Positions 1-8,697 of a stretch of DNA of 64,000 bases are shown here, in pieces. The notes below the pieces were generated by a model. It was given only the letters and a program-made list of their open reading frames with translations, was not told the origin of the DNA and did no database searches. The translations under genes were made by a program, and so were the position numbers. Each line of letters begins with the position of its first letter. Positions within the stretch are counted from its first letter, which is position 1. Origin of the DNA: Paenibacillus algorifonticola (GTDB lineage Bacteria; Bacillota; Bacilli; Paenibacillales; Paenibacillaceae); contig NZ_LAQO01000006.1 in assembly GCF_000971975.1 (NCBI RefSeq), forward strand, positions 186,001-250,000, given 5' to 3'.

Positions 1-2
1 TT

Positions 3-899
3 GCCAAAGGCAGCTTTACGACGCTGCTTGGCCCCTCAGGCTGTGGCAAAACGACGCTGCTGCGAATGCTCGCAGGACTTGAGACGCCGGATGGCGGCGA
101 GATTCATGTGAATGGAGAGTGCTATTATTCCAAAGTGAAGCATGTCAATAAGCCGGCTCATCAAAGGAAATTCGGAATGGTTTTTCAAGACTTTGCGCTT
201 TGGCCGCATATGACGGTGTTTGAAAATGTCGCCTTCGGCCTGCGTGCTGCCGGCATGAAGGCTGGGCTTCAGGAAGCGGTGCTAGACGCGCTCGCAACGG
301 TTCGTCTTGAAGGCATGGAGAAACGCTATCCGCATCAGTTATCAGGCGGCCAGCAGCAGCGCGTCGCCTTCGCGAGAGCGATTGTCATGAAGCCGCAGCT
401 CGTGCTGTTCGACGAGCCGCTCAGCGCATTGGATGCGCTGCTGCGCGATGAGATGCGGGCAGAGCTGCTCCATCTGGTGAAGGAAGCGGGCGTGACGGCG
501 CTTTACGTCACCCATGACCAGACGGAGGCGATGAGCATGTCGGATGAGGTTGTTGTGCTGCAGGGCGGCGAGATTTTGCAGCAAGGCACGCCGGAGCAAA
601 TATACAGCGCCCCGGAGCATCCATTCGTCGCCCGATTCATCGGCAAGTCGAATTGGCTGATGAAGGACAAGTGGATGCTGCGGCCGGAGCATGTGCGCTT
701 TCGTGAGGCGGATGCGGAGGACCATCGCTTCGAGGCGAAGGTGCGCCATGCCAGCTACATGGGCGACCGCTACGAGGTAGAGCTTGAGATGCAGGAGAAT
801 CTGGGCATTTGGACGGCCTACTCTCCGTCGAGGCTGCTCGTTGGCGATAAGGTGCAAGTTTATGCCTCGCCGGAGCATGTGCATGAAGTCGTGTCATAA
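3..899 (+). CDS. ABC transporter ATP-binding protein, Fe(III)/phosphonate type (5' end outside window)
   Basis: The frame is open from the window edge, so the N-terminus is missing. Walker A (GPSGCGKT) is encoded near bases 39-62, before the first in-frame ATG at 66, so that ATG is not the real start. The Q-loop (VFQDFALWPH), ABC signature (LSGGQQQR), Walker B (LVLFDEP) and switch His (YVTHD) follow in order. A C-terminal TOBE-like segment (about the last 75 residues) suits the FbpC/PotA-type importer ATPases. It energises uptake through the permease at 2170-3840, with the lipoprotein at 958-2043 delivering substrate. The adjacent genes suggest ferric iron or an aminoalkylphosphonate as substrate; the sequence does not decide between them. 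Confidence 0.93.
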   Translation, partial: AKGSFTTLLGPSGCGKTTLLRMLAGLETPDGGEIHVNGECYYSKVKHVNKPAHQRKFGMVFQDFALWPHMTVFENVAFGLRAAGMKAGLQEAVLDALATVRLEGMEKRYPHQLSGGQQQRVAFARAIVMKPQLVLFDEPLSALDALLRDEMRAELLHLVKEAGVTALYVTHDQTEAMSMSDEVVVLQGGEILQQGTPEQIYSAPEHPFVARFIGKSNWLMKDKWMLRPEHVRFREADAEDHRFEAKVRHASYMGDRYEVELEMQENLGIWTAYSPSRLLVGDKVQVYASPEHVHEVVS

Positions 900-957
900 A
901 CGAGTGGATTACATGTTTTGTAAATAAAAAAATGAAAACAATCGGGAGGCCCTACCA

Positions 958-2043
958 ATGAAATTAGCTAAAAAAGGCATGATGCTTGCTTTAACCGCAT
1001 TTATGGGAGCTAGCTTGGCAGGCTGCGGAGCTGCGGCGAACAATGGACAAGGAAGTAGTGAATCGTCTACGGCACCTTCGGCACCAGCTGCTTCTACAGC
1101 AGCAGAGCAGCCGCAGCAAACGGATGTCAAGCTGAGCGGCAGCGTAGTCGTGTACAGCGCAGGACCAGAAGGGCTCGCGAACAAAATTAAAGAAGGTTTT
1201 GAAGCGAAGACTGGCGTGAAGGTCGAAATGTTCCAAGGCACGACGGGCAAAATTCTCGCCCGCATGGAAGCGGAGAAATCAAATCCAGCCGTTGATGTGC
1301 TTGTGCTCGCTTCACTGCCAGCAATGCAGGGGCTCAAGGGGGATGGCATTCTGATGAGCTATCCGGAAGCGGCTAATGCGGACAAGCTGATTGCCGACTG
1401 GTCGGATAAAGACGGGCAATATTTCAGCTACAGCGCCTCTGCGCTCGGTATTGTCTACAATACGAAGCTGGTTCAGGCGCCTCCTGCATCATGGGCAGAT
1501 CTGGCGAAGCCGGAGTGGAAGGACAAGGTCAACATTCCAGATCCATCGCTTTCCGGTTCAGCGCTTGATTTTATCTCTGGTTATTTGAGCGCTTCGGGAG
1601 ATAGCGGCTGGTCGCTCTTCGAAAGCTACAAGCAGAACGGCGTAGCGATGGCGGGCGCGAATCAGGAGGCACTTGATCCTGTCATTACTGGGGCAAAATC
1701 GGTCGTAGCAGCTGGCGTCGATTACATGGCGTACAAAGCGAAAGCGGCTGGCGAGCCAGTTGATATTGTTTATCCAAAAGAGGGCAGCGTCATCAGCCCG
1801 CGTCCTGCGGCGATTGTATCGACAAGCAAAAACACGGACAATGCTAAAGCTTTTATCGACTACCTGCTTTCCGATGAGGCTCAGCAGCTGGTAGCTGGCG
1901 CTTATCTGCTTCCAGGCCGCTCGGATGTGGAGGCGAAGGATCGCGCAAGTGTGAGCGACATTCCGACCTTTAATGTGAACTGGCAGTGGATGAATGATAA
2001 TGCCGACAGCGTAACGACGAGCTTTACCCAATTGTTTAAATAA
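958..2043 (+). CDS. ABC transporter substrate-binding lipoprotein, Fe(III)/phosphonate (AfuA-like) family
   Basis: 361 aa. A Lys-containing N-terminus and hydrophobic stretch end in a lipobox (LAGC, about residues 20-23), so it should be lipidated and anchored outside the membrane. A Ser/Ala/Gln-rich linker follows, then the periplasmic-binding fold (VVVYSAGPEG at the start; LSDEAQQLVAG near the end), typical of the iron/2-aminoethylphosphonate binding-protein family. A DYMAYKAKA segment lies in the region where this family often carries metal- or ligand-contacting tyrosines. The start is supported by GGGAGG upstream. It sits between its ATPase and permease genes. Substrate is not determinable from sequence. 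Confidence 0.9.
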   Translation: MKLAKKGMMLALTAFMGASLAGCGAAANNGQGSSESSTAPSAPAASTAAEQPQQTDVKLSGSVVVYSAGPEGLANKIKEGFEAKTGVKVEMFQGTTGKILARMEAEKSNPAVDVLVLASLPAMQGLKGDGILMSYPEAANADKLIADWSDKDGQYFSYSASALGIVYNTKLVQAPPASWADLAKPEWKDKVNIPDPSLSGSALDFISGYLSASGDSGWSLFESYKQNGVAMAGANQEALDPVITGAKSVVAAGVDYMAYKAKAAGEPVDIVYPKEGSVISPRPAAIVSTSKNTDNAKAFIDYLLSDEAQQLVAGAYLLPGRSDVEAKDRASVSDIPTFNVNWQWMNDNADSVTTSFTQLFK

Positions 2044-2050
2044 AGCAAAC

Positions 2051-2104
2051 ACCAGCCGCCTGATATCTGCTGCCCTGAGGCATTAGGTATCAGGCGGTGC
2101 TGGC
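2051..2104 (+). terminator. Intercistronic hairpin after binding-protein gene
   Basis: A long inverted repeat (arms about 2052-2066 and 2087-2103) with no T-run lies directly after the lipoprotein stop codon. Such hairpins usually protect the upstream mRNA or attenuate read-through, giving more binding protein than permease. This role is inferred. Confidence 0.5.
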
Positions 2105-2169
2105 AATTGACAAGCGATGGACGAGTAATGGACAACGTTCTAGACAGGTAATAGACAGGTGGTCTGAAG

Positions 2170-3840
2170 ATGCAATCCTCTTTATTCAAAAATTATGCTT
2201 GGCTCGGCATGGGACTGGCGCTGGTTCTTCTCGGTATGCTGGTGCTCGCACCGCTGCTGATCGTATTTGGCACGAGCTTATATACCGACCAGAAGCTGGA
2301 TTTGCTTGCTCCGCTGCAAATCATTAGGCAGAGCGAGCTTAGCGAGGTGCTGTTTAACTCGATTTGGCTGGGACTATGCGTCATCGCGGCGACGACGGTG
2401 CTTGCTTTCCCGCTGGCTTGGGTCATGGCGAAGACGCCGCTGCGCCGCCACAAATGGCTCGATATCGTGCTGCTTATTCCGTTCATGACGCCGCCCTACA
2501 TCGGGTCGATGGGCTGGATGCTGTTCATGCAGACGAATGGCTATATGGAGCAGTTTATTCCGGCTTCCTCGGCGCTGACGCCCGCTTTCTTCAGCTTTGG
2601 CGGCATGGTGGCGATTATGAGCCTGCATTTATTTCCGTTTCTGTATTTGCTGCTGCGCAATGCGCTGCTGCAAATCGGCGGCAGCATGGAGGAAGCGGCG
2701 GCGGTGCATGGCGGCGGCTTCCTGTACCGCCTGCGGCGGATTGTTCTGCCGCTGCTGCTGTCGAGCTACGTTATGGGCAGCCTGCTCATTTTTGTAAAAA
2801 CGATTGCCGAGTTCGGCACACCCGCCACCTTTGGGCGCAAAATCGGCTTTTACGTCATGACCTCGGAAATCCATAAATATATTTCCAGCTGGCCGATCGA
2901 TTTCGGCAAGGCGACTTCGCTCGCATCAGTGCTGCTCGCTGCTTGTCTCGTGATGTGGTATATCCAGAGCACGATTAGCAGCCGCTATTCGTATCGCTTG
3001 GTCGGCGGCAAAGGCGCCATCAAGCAGACAGCGACGATGAGCCGCTGGGGCTGGGCCTTGTGCTGGATGTACATTGGGGTGCTGCTCATTGCCTCCATCG
3101 GTATCCCTTATTTCTCGATTATTACGGCATCGCTGTTAAAGCTGCGAGGCGTAGGGCTTGCTTGGGATAATCTTACGCTCCAGCATTATGTGGATTTGCT
3201 TACGCCAGGCTCCGCAAGTCTGGAGGCGCTGCTGAACAGCTTTGGCCTGTCGATTGTCGCTTCCACGATTGCCGTCGTGCTGGGCACGTGGTTCGCCTTG
3301 ACGGTGCAGCGTTCGCGTACCCCGGGACAGAAGCTGGTTGATCTATTCAGCTTGCTGCCGAATACAGTACCAGGGATCGTAATCGTGGTTGGTTTGATTT
3401 TGTTATGGAATGCCAAGTGGATGCCCATTCCGCTTTATAATACGTACGGCATGGTCGTGCTGACGTATGTCATTCTGTTCCTGCCTTACACCGTACAGTA
3501 TGTAAAAGCGAGCTATGGGCAAATTGACCCGATGCTGCTGCAGGCGGGTCAAGTATTTGGCGGACGCAGGCTCTATGTGCTGCGCCGGATATTGCTGCCG
3601 CTGCTGCTGCCGGGCATGCTGGCGGGCTGGATGATGACGTTCACGATAGCCAATCGGGAGCTGGTGGCGTCGCTGCTCGTCCTGCCGCCGTCAATGAAAA
3701 CGTCGGCGACTTATATTTTTGCCCAGTTTGAGCAGGGAGAGGTGTCGATGGGGATGGCGATGGCCGTCATAACTGTTGGCATTACAACCGTGCTGCTGCT
3801 GGCGATGAATGTTTTTAGCTCACAACAGAAAGTGGAATAG
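2170..3840 (+). CDS. ABC transporter permease, two fused transmembrane domains (FbpB/PhnU-like)
   Basis: 556 aa with about 12 hydrophobic segments. Two EAA-loop regions couple to the ATPase: EEAAAVHGGG...LPLLLSS near residue 175 and a second, more divergent one (QAGQVFGGRR...LPLLLPG) near residue 460. This shows an internal duplication of the usual ~270-aa permease, as in ferric and 2-aminoethylphosphonate importers. AGGTGG precedes the ATG at 2170. It belongs with the upstream ATPase and binding protein, and the next gene starts 3 bp after its stop. Confidence 0.92.
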   Translation: MQSSLFKNYAWLGMGLALVLLGMLVLAPLLIVFGTSLYTDQKLDLLAPLQIIRQSELSEVLFNSIWLGLCVIAATTVLAFPLAWVMAKTPLRRHKWLDIVLLIPFMTPPYIGSMGWMLFMQTNGYMEQFIPASSALTPAFFSFGGMVAIMSLHLFPFLYLLLRNALLQIGGSMEEAAAVHGGGFLYRLRRIVLPLLLSSYVMGSLLIFVKTIAEFGTPATFGRKIGFYVMTSEIHKYISSWPIDFGKATSLASVLLAACLVMWYIQSTISSRYSYRLVGGKGAIKQTATMSRWGWALCWMYIGVLLIASIGIPYFSIITASLLKLRGVGLAWDNLTLQHYVDLLTPGSASLEALLNSFGLSIVASTIAVVLGTWFALTVQRSRTPGQKLVDLFSLLPNTVPGIVIVVGLILLWNAKWMPIPLYNTYGMVVLTYVILFLPYTVQYVKASYGQIDPMLLQAGQVFGGRRLYVLRRILLPLLLPGMLAGWMMTFTIANRELVASLLVLPPSMKTSATYIFAQFEQGEVSMGMAMAVITVGITTVLLLAMNVFSSQQKVE

Positions 3841-3843
3841 CTG

Positions 3844-5190
3844 ATGATGCAACTGACCATTTGGGGTGGAGCGGGCGAACACGGACGCTCCAGCTATTTG
3901 CTGCAATATAATGAGGAAGCGGTTTTGCTGGATTGCGGCGGGAAAAAAGAAGGCGGCGGGCAATATCCGCTCATCAGCCGGGAAGTGATTCCACAGCTGA
4001 AAGCGGTATTCTTATCGCATGCGCATGAGGACCATTCCATGGCGCTGCCGCTGCTGTATAAGCACGGTTATGAAGGTGAAGTATGGACGAGCCGCGTGAC
4101 GGCGCAGCAGCTTCCGGGTTATTTTCAGGCGTGGGGCCGTTATGCCCGCTCGCAGGCTGCCGAGCTCCCTTATAGGGATGAGCATATTGCGGCTATCCGC
4201 TATGCCTATTTGGAGGAGAGATCCATTGCCGATGAATGGAGCAGCGTGTTTCCGGGTCTGCGCATAAAATGGGGGCGCAGCGGGCATTTGCCTGGCGCGG
4301 TTTGGCTGGCGCTCGACTGGCATGGCAAGCTGGTGTATTTCTCGGGCGATTATACCGCAGAATCGGGCCTGCTTGCGGCGGATGAGCCGCTGCTCGGAGT
4401 GATTGGCGAGGGGGCGGATGCCGCCCGCCGTCCGATTTCAGAGACAATGCGTATCGCCGATCTTGCGATCGTCGATGCGGCTTACGGGGCGAACCCGGAT
4501 TCGCAGGCGGTTCGGCTGGCGGAGCTGGAGCGGGCGACCGAGGAGGTGCTGCTTGCGCAGGGCTCGGTGCTTTATCCGGTGCCGACGAGCGGGAGAGGGC
4601 AGGAGCTATTGGTGTGGGCGAGCGAGCGCTTCCCACAAGCGCGGCTTATCGTGGAGCGGGCGCTGATGGAGCCGCTCCACCAGTTGGCTGCGCTGCCGGA
4701 ATGGCTGGGCGGCGGAGCGCTGGCCCGTATGGAGGCGCTGCTGGCTAGTGGCAGGCTTACGATTGTCGCAAGTGAAGAGGAGCGCTTAAGGGCGCTTGCT
4801 CGCAAGGGCAGCGCCCTGATTTTTACGAATGATGGCATGATGCAGTCTGAAGTTGCACGGTGGTACCACCAGCAGCTTTCGGGTGCCGCCCACCATGCCG
4901 TATTGCTGACCGGACATCTCGCAGCAGGCTCTTATGGCGAAATGGCACTGCGGAGCAGCGGCAGGAGTGGGAGCGTCGCCTCTGGCTTCCCGCCACCGGT
5001 GCAGCATATCCGCTATAAGGTGCATCAGGGGCTGCCGGATGTCCGCCAGATGCTGGAGCGGGTACCCAGCCGCACCACTGTGCTAGCGCATGCGGTTAAG
5101 TCGAGAACCGACGGGCTGCTTGAAGTGTTGAAGGAAGAGGGCTATGAGGGCGTTTATTCGCTGAGTCCGGGGGAACGGTTGATTTTTTAA
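3844..5190 (+). CDS. Metallo-beta-lactamase-fold hydrolase, beta-CASP/RNase J-like
   Basis: 448 aa. The metal-binding motif SHAHEDHS lies at about residues 58-65 (His59, His61, Asp63, His64), a YFSGDYT motif (third metal ligand region) near residue 167, and HAVKSR near the C-terminus resembles the last beta-CASP histidine motif. The family covers nucleases and phosphodiesterases. It starts 3 bp after the permease stop, so it is probably co-transcribed with the importer. That link suggests hydrolysis of an imported phosphoester, though an RNA target is equally possible. No signal peptide is visible, so it is probably cytoplasmic. ATG 3847 is an alternative start one codon in. Confidence 0.82.
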   Translation: MMQLTIWGGAGEHGRSSYLLQYNEEAVLLDCGGKKEGGGQYPLISREVIPQLKAVFLSHAHEDHSMALPLLYKHGYEGEVWTSRVTAQQLPGYFQAWGRYARSQAAELPYRDEHIAAIRYAYLEERSIADEWSSVFPGLRIKWGRSGHLPGAVWLALDWHGKLVYFSGDYTAESGLLAADEPLLGVIGEGADAARRPISETMRIADLAIVDAAYGANPDSQAVRLAELERATEEVLLAQGSVLYPVPTSGRGQELLVWASERFPQARLIVERALMEPLHQLAALPEWLGGGALARMEALLASGRLTIVASEEERLRALARKGSALIFTNDGMMQSEVARWYHQQLSGAAHHAVLLTGHLAAGSYGEMALRSSGRSGSVASGFPPPVQHIRYKVHQGLPDVRQMLERVPSRTTVLAHAVKSRTDGLLEVLKEEGYEGVYSLSPGERLIF

Positions 5191-5201
5191 ATGAAAAATG
5201 G

Positions 5202-5257
5202 AAAACAGCAGTGATTTATGGCGCTAAAATGTCGTAATGAATCTATGCTGTTTTTTT
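5202..5257 (+). terminator. Rho-independent terminator of the importer operon
   Basis: Arms AAAACAGCA (5202-5210) and TGCTGTTTT (5246-5254) enclose a long loop and run into a stretch of seven T. The large loop makes it weaker than a textbook terminator. Confidence 0.55.
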
Positions 5258-5492
5258 GCTGCCGGCTAAAGTTTTCAGCCATGTTGTAATTGGGGAATAT
5301 TATTTACAAGTTAGATACAAGCTGGACATAGTCTTGAGATATCCGCTTTATATACTGTATTCATCAGGGAGGACGCAGCAGCGGCAAACAAGGAGGGACA
5401 GCAGTAGCGTCCAGCTAGAGCGTCCAGTTGTTGAAATCATAAAAATAGAGATAAAACAAAAAAATCGGAGTATTCAAAAGGAGATTATAAAA

Positions 5493-6188
5493 ATGAAAAA
5501 AAACATGAAAAAAGGTATCGTATCGATGGTAGTTGTCGGAATGACATTGACGGGCGCAGCAGGCGTATATGCAGGAGCGAGCCTCCAAAAAATTTCAGCA
5601 TATTTGAACGGCAATATTAGTATCAAAGTCGATGGAGCTGCTTATACCCTTAAAGATGAGAACGGCCACAAGCTTTCGCCAATTATGTATCAGGATAAAA
5701 TGTATCTGCCTGTCCGCTCGCTTGCGGGAGCACTCGATACACCGATTCAATATGATTCGAAAAATAATCAGGTGCTGATTGGCAAAGGGCAGCAAGCATC
5801 TGAGCAGTATGTGGAGGTCAAATACAGCGATGCGCAAATCAAAGCCATTAAGAAGGATTTTGCTGCATTTGATGGCTTTGAAACGGCATATGCGCCTAAG
5901 CAAATGGCGGCCGGGGATGCTTTTGTCAAATCGTTTGCTGGGAGCGACGGCGTAAATGTGATTTTCAACCATATGATGGTCAATGTATCTCCAAGAGACT
6001 ACTCGGACGGTTATGAGAGCAAGGAGGTCGTGCTGTCGAACGGGGTAAAAGCGAAATGGTATACGCCGAGCGACCTGCCAATGCTTAGCTTCCAGCTCGA
6101 TGACCGCACGATCACCATCAGCTCCCCGGACAAAGCGCTGACCCAGGCACAAATGGAAAAAATCGCAGTGAGTGTAGCAAAATTATAA
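5493..6188 (+). CDS. Secreted stalk-domain (copper amine oxidase N-terminal-like) protein
   Basis: 231 aa from ATG 5493, chosen because AAAAGGAG lies upstream and a clear signal peptide follows (Lys-rich start, hydrophobic core, YAGA cleavage region near residue 28). In-frame codons further upstream are not credible coding sequence. Residues about 35-95 match the stalk/copper amine oxidase N-terminal module common in Paenibacillus cell-surface proteins (MYLPVRSLAGALDTPIQYD). The remainder has no motif I recognise. Function unknown; it appears monocistronic. Confidence 0.82.
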   Translation: MKKNMKKGIVSMVVVGMTLTGAAGVYAGASLQKISAYLNGNISIKVDGAAYTLKDENGHKLSPIMYQDKMYLPVRSLAGALDTPIQYDSKNNQVLIGKGQQASEQYVEVKYSDAQIKAIKKDFAAFDGFETAYAPKQMAAGDAFVKSFAGSDGVNVIFNHMMVNVSPRDYSDGYESKEVVLSNGVKAKWYTPSDLPMLSFQLDDRTITISSPDKALTQAQMEKIAVSVAKL

Positions 6189-6221
6189 GATTGACGAGGG
6201 AAACAACCTCTCACTATATGA

Positions 6222-6271
6222 ACAAAGAAGTCATCCCTGCTGCTTCCAAGCGGCAGAGGTGACTTCTTTGT
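6222..6271 (+). terminator. Strong hairpin after stalk-domain gene
   Basis: A perfect 12-bp outer stem (6222-6233 with 6260-6271) encloses an inner CTGC/GCAG stem. The T-rich tract is inside the descending arm rather than after it. It probably ends the 5493-6188 transcript. Confidence 0.6.
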
Positions 6272-6359
6272 ATATAAAGGTAGACGCCATAATTGCGTGT
6301 GTGGACCGAAAGGGGGCACGGGGACAAGCAGCTTCTCCTATAGCCTATAGCTTATAGCC

Positions 6360-6415
6360 TTGACTTTTCAATAAAGGCGTCATACAATATCAACAGACTA
6401 ACTAACGTTCGTTAG
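6360..6415 (+). promoter_or_regulatory. Sigma-A promoter with TetR-type operator
   Basis: TTGACT (6360-6365), a 17-bp spacer and TACAAT (6383-6388) make a near-consensus promoter. A perfect palindrome CTAACGTTCGTTAG (6402-6415) lies at about +8 to +21. This is a typical place for an autorepressor to block initiation of its own operon, so it is the likely binding site of the TetR protein encoded next. Confidence 0.82.
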
Positions 6416-6450
6416 GGAAAAAGAATAACTGCCGAAAGGTGAATGAGGCT

Positions 6451-7065
6451 ATGAAAAAGGACTCCATACAAGTGCCAGCATCGAAAGCAACGGCAGAGCG
6501 TCTTAAGCATGCCGCCTTGACGATCTTTACCGAATTTGGCTACGAAGGAACGTCGATGTCCGATATCGCCAAGGCGGTTCAGATTAAGACGCCGTCTATC
6601 TATGCTCATTTTAAGTCGAAGGAGCAGCTGTTTTTAGAGCTTTGCGCGGATGTTATTGCCGAAGAGGGCATAAAATTTGAGGAGATTATGCAGCAATCGC
6701 AAGGCAAGCCTGTTTTGGAGCGGCTGCGCGAGGTGTACGATTTTTTCACGGATTTTCCGCATTTGACGGTCGGCCAATGGTTTCTAAAACGAATGATGCT
6801 GATGCCGCCCAAGCATTTGCAGCAGCAGTTCCGCGTAGATTTTTTGGAGCATGAGCAGCGGGTGGACGCCGTCGTGGGCGCGTTATTTTTGGAGGGACAG
6901 CAAGCAGGCATTTTTCATCAGCAAAATGTGGAGAAAATGATTGCGGTGTTTTATACCCTGCTGGATGGTTTATTGGTGGCCAATCAGATTTATGAACAAT
7001 CGGTATTTAGCTCGCGCAAGCAGACGGTTTGGGAAATGTTAGTGAAAGACTGGACGACAGCTTAG
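6451..7065 (+). CDS. TetR/AcrR family transcriptional repressor
   Basis: 204 aa from ATG 6451. AAAGGTG lies 9 nt upstream; the GTG at 6439 has no spaced ribosome site. Residues about 12-60 form the TetR helix-turn-helix (TIFTEFGYEGTSMSDIAKAV, then IYAHFKSKEQLFLEL); the rest is a ligand-binding helical domain. The palindrome at 6402-6415 is its probable operator. Two small multidrug resistance pump genes follow within 42 bp, an arrangement like B. subtilis yvdT-yvdS-yvdR, so it probably represses the pump pair until a cationic or lipophilic inducer binds. Confidence 0.92.
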   Translation: MKKDSIQVPASKATAERLKHAALTIFTEFGYEGTSMSDIAKAVQIKTPSIYAHFKSKEQLFLELCADVIAEEGIKFEEIMQQSQGKPVLERLREVYDFFTDFPHLTVGQWFLKRMMLMPPKHLQQQFRVDFLEHEQRVDAVVGALFLEGQQAGIFHQQNVEKMIAVFYTLLDGLLVANQIYEQSVFSSRKQTVWEMLVKDWTTA

Positions 7066-7106
7066 TCATCTTGGCTTCATTGCAAGTTAACAGGAGGAGA
7101 TTTAAT

Positions 7107-7523
7107 ATGAAAGCTTGGCTTTATGTCATACTAGGGGGCATATTTGAGGTATTCTGGACCTTCGGTCTTAAATATTCGAAAGGATTTACAGATCCGCTAA
7201 TAAGCGTCATTACAGTCATTTTAATTATTATTAGCTTTGTGCTGTTCGCCCGTTCGATGCAGCTGCTTGAGATCGGCACAGCTTATGCGGTATTTACTGG
7301 GATTGGTACGGCAGGTACGGTCGTTTTCGGTATTTTGGTATTAGGCGAGTCGGCGGATATTAAACGGCTGCTGCTGGTCAGTACGCTGATTATCGGGATT
7401 ATTGGGCTAAAGCTGGTATCCAGCGACAAGCCTAAGCAAGAGCAGGCAGCAGATGCAGAGGTCACGCAGAGTGCGCAAGCAGCACAGACAGCACCGGTCG
7501 TGCAGGGAAGGGGCGGAAAATAA
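7107..7523 (+). CDS. SMR family efflux protein, subunit 1
   Basis: 138 aa from ATG 7107 after GGAGGAG. Four membrane segments; the active-site glutamate is in TM1 (GGIFEVFWTFGLKYS, Glu14 region), as in Gdx/SugE-type members that export guanidinium or quaternary cations. The core ends by about residue 107 and is followed by an Ala/Gln-rich hydrophilic tail of ~30 residues, uncommon in a family usually near 105 aa. It is probably one half of a heteromeric pair with the next gene, whose ATG comes 1 nt after this stop. Confidence 0.9.
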   Translation: MKAWLYVILGGIFEVFWTFGLKYSKGFTDPLISVITVILIIISFVLFARSMQLLEIGTAYAVFTGIGTAGTVVFGILVLGESADIKRLLLVSTLIIGIIGLKLVSSDKPKQEQAADAEVTQSAQAAQTAPVVQGRGGK

Positions 7524-7524
7524 A

Positions 7525-7839
7525 ATGGCATGGATCTTTCTTATTATTTCCGGCCTTGGCGAGGTCGGCGGTGTGACATTCATGAAGCTGTCGGATGGCT
7601 TTAAACGCTGGAGAGGGACGGTTGGAGCGATTATTTTCGGCTTCATCAGCTTCTACTTCCTGTCGCGGTCGCTTCAGGACATTCCGATCAGTACCGCTTA
7701 TGGCATTTGGACGGGAATCGGCTCGGTTGGCAGCGTCGTTCTGGGCATGATTTTTTTCGGAGAATCGCGCGATTGGCGTAAAATCTTTTTCGTCCTGCTT
7801 ATTATTGGAAGTGTCATTGGTCTTAAGCTGGTAGCTTAA
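7525..7839 (+). CDS. SMR family efflux protein, subunit 2
   Basis: 104 aa, the usual SMR length, with four membrane helices. TM1 has the conserved glutamate (SGLGEVGGVTFMKLSDG), and TAYGIWTGIGSVGSVVLG is the conserved TM3 segment. The gene follows subunit 1 with 1 nt between and shares its promoter and TetR control. Paired, slightly different SMR genes usually encode obligate heterodimers with fixed opposite topology. Substrate is unproven; no guanidine riboswitch precedes the operon. Confidence 0.9.
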   Translation: MAWIFLIISGLGEVGGVTFMKLSDGFKRWRGTVGAIIFGFISFYFLSRSLQDIPISTAYGIWTGIGSVGSVVLGMIFFGESRDWRKIFFVLLIIGSVIGLKLVA

Positions 7840-7875
7840 TATTTGGGGTATGGATAAAAATAGACAATAAACCTA

Positions 7876-7912
7876 AAGAAGGAGAGCGAAACTATTTCGC
7901 TCTTCTTTTCTT
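7876..7912 (+). terminator. Rho-independent terminator of the TetR-SMR operon
   Basis: GAGCGAAA (7884-7891), loop CTA and TTTCGCTC (7895-7902), extended by AAGAAG/CTTCTT, followed by TTTTC. A compact, convincing terminator. Confidence 0.85.
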
Positions 7913-7978
7913 TTCGCCGTTTCCGATTTAAAATAATAGAATAGAGTATAGACATGGTGAGAGAGGCAGGCACGAGGT

Positions 7979-8644
7979 ATGGAAGAGAAACGGCTGGAGA
8001 AATGGATTGAGTTGACCGAACGGACGCTGCTTGAAGGCGTGAAGCTCCAAAGCATTAACCATGGCGAGCCCATTCAAGTGGATGTATTGCCGGAAGGCTG
8101 GGAGCTGCTTGGGGCAGGAAATTATGCTGGCGTATTCGTCCATAGGGATGCGCAGGATATAGCAGTTAAGGTGTATGCGCCTGGCAGGGAAGGCTGGGAA
8201 GCGGAAAGGGAAGTTTATCGCCGTTTGGGCGATCATCCCGCGTATTCCACGTGCTACCATGCATCCAAAAGCAATGGCCTGGAATATTTGATGCTGCGCA
8301 GGCTTGAAGGGAAGACGCTATATAAGTGTGTGCTTGAGGGTGTGATCATTGAGGACCGCATTATCGCGGAAATTGATGCAGCTTTGGATTACGCTCGTGA
8401 GCAGGGACTGTTTCCGCATGATGTTCATGGCAAAAATGTAATGGTATCCAGCGATGACCGCGGCCTTGTCGTGGACGTATCCGATTTTCTTAAAGAAGAG
8501 CCTTGCATGATGTGGGATGATTTGAAAAAAGCGTACAACCGGATTTATATGCCGTTCCTATCCAAACACTCCATGCCCGTGCCTGAGTGGGTCATGAATG
8601 GTGTCCGCAAAGGCTATCGCTGGGTGCGTTCTTCATCCAGATAG
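7979..8644 (+). CDS. Small Ser/Thr protein kinase-like protein (YrzF-like)
   Basis: 221 aa. Kinase-fold landmarks are in order: a glycine loop (GAGNYAGVFVH, about residues 43-53), IAVKVY with the ATP-binding Lys (about 60-65), a catalytic loop HDVHGKNVMV (about 141-150) and DVSDF as the magnesium-binding Asp region (about 160). It lacks the large C-lobe of classical kinases, resembling the RIO/YrzF-type small bacterial kinases. Target unknown. CACGAGG lies very close to the ATG, and it looks monocistronic. Confidence 0.8.
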   Translation: MEEKRLEKWIELTERTLLEGVKLQSINHGEPIQVDVLPEGWELLGAGNYAGVFVHRDAQDIAVKVYAPGREGWEAEREVYRRLGDHPAYSTCYHASKSNGLEYLMLRRLEGKTLYKCVLEGVIIEDRIIAEIDAALDYAREQGLFPHDVHGKNVMVSSDDRGLVVDVSDFLKEEPCMMWDDLKKAYNRIYMPFLSKHSMPVPEWVMNGVRKGYRWVRSSSR

Positions 8645-8650
8645 TTCTGC

Positions 8651-8689
8651 GCGGCCGGGCTCCGCATCGATGATGCGTGCCCGGCCCGC
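8651..8689 (+). terminator. GC-rich hairpin between convergent genes
   Basis: The arms around GCATC-GAT-GATGC extend through CCGGGC/GCCCGG. It lies between the 3' ends of the forward kinase-like gene and the reverse small gene, so it could end transcription in both directions, although neither strand has a clear T-run. Confidence 0.45.
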
Positions 8690-8697
8690 GCCTGTGC

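Noticed and set aside
6337..6359. TATAGCCTATAGC-type micro-repeat as an operator
   Set aside because: Short tandem CTATAGC words lie upstream of the -35, but the perfect palindrome at 6402-6415 is a much better TetR site.
7066..7106. Guanidine riboswitch before the SMR pair
   Set aside because: Gdx-like SMR genes often have one, but only a short gap with a ribosome site lies here and TetR control explains the locus.
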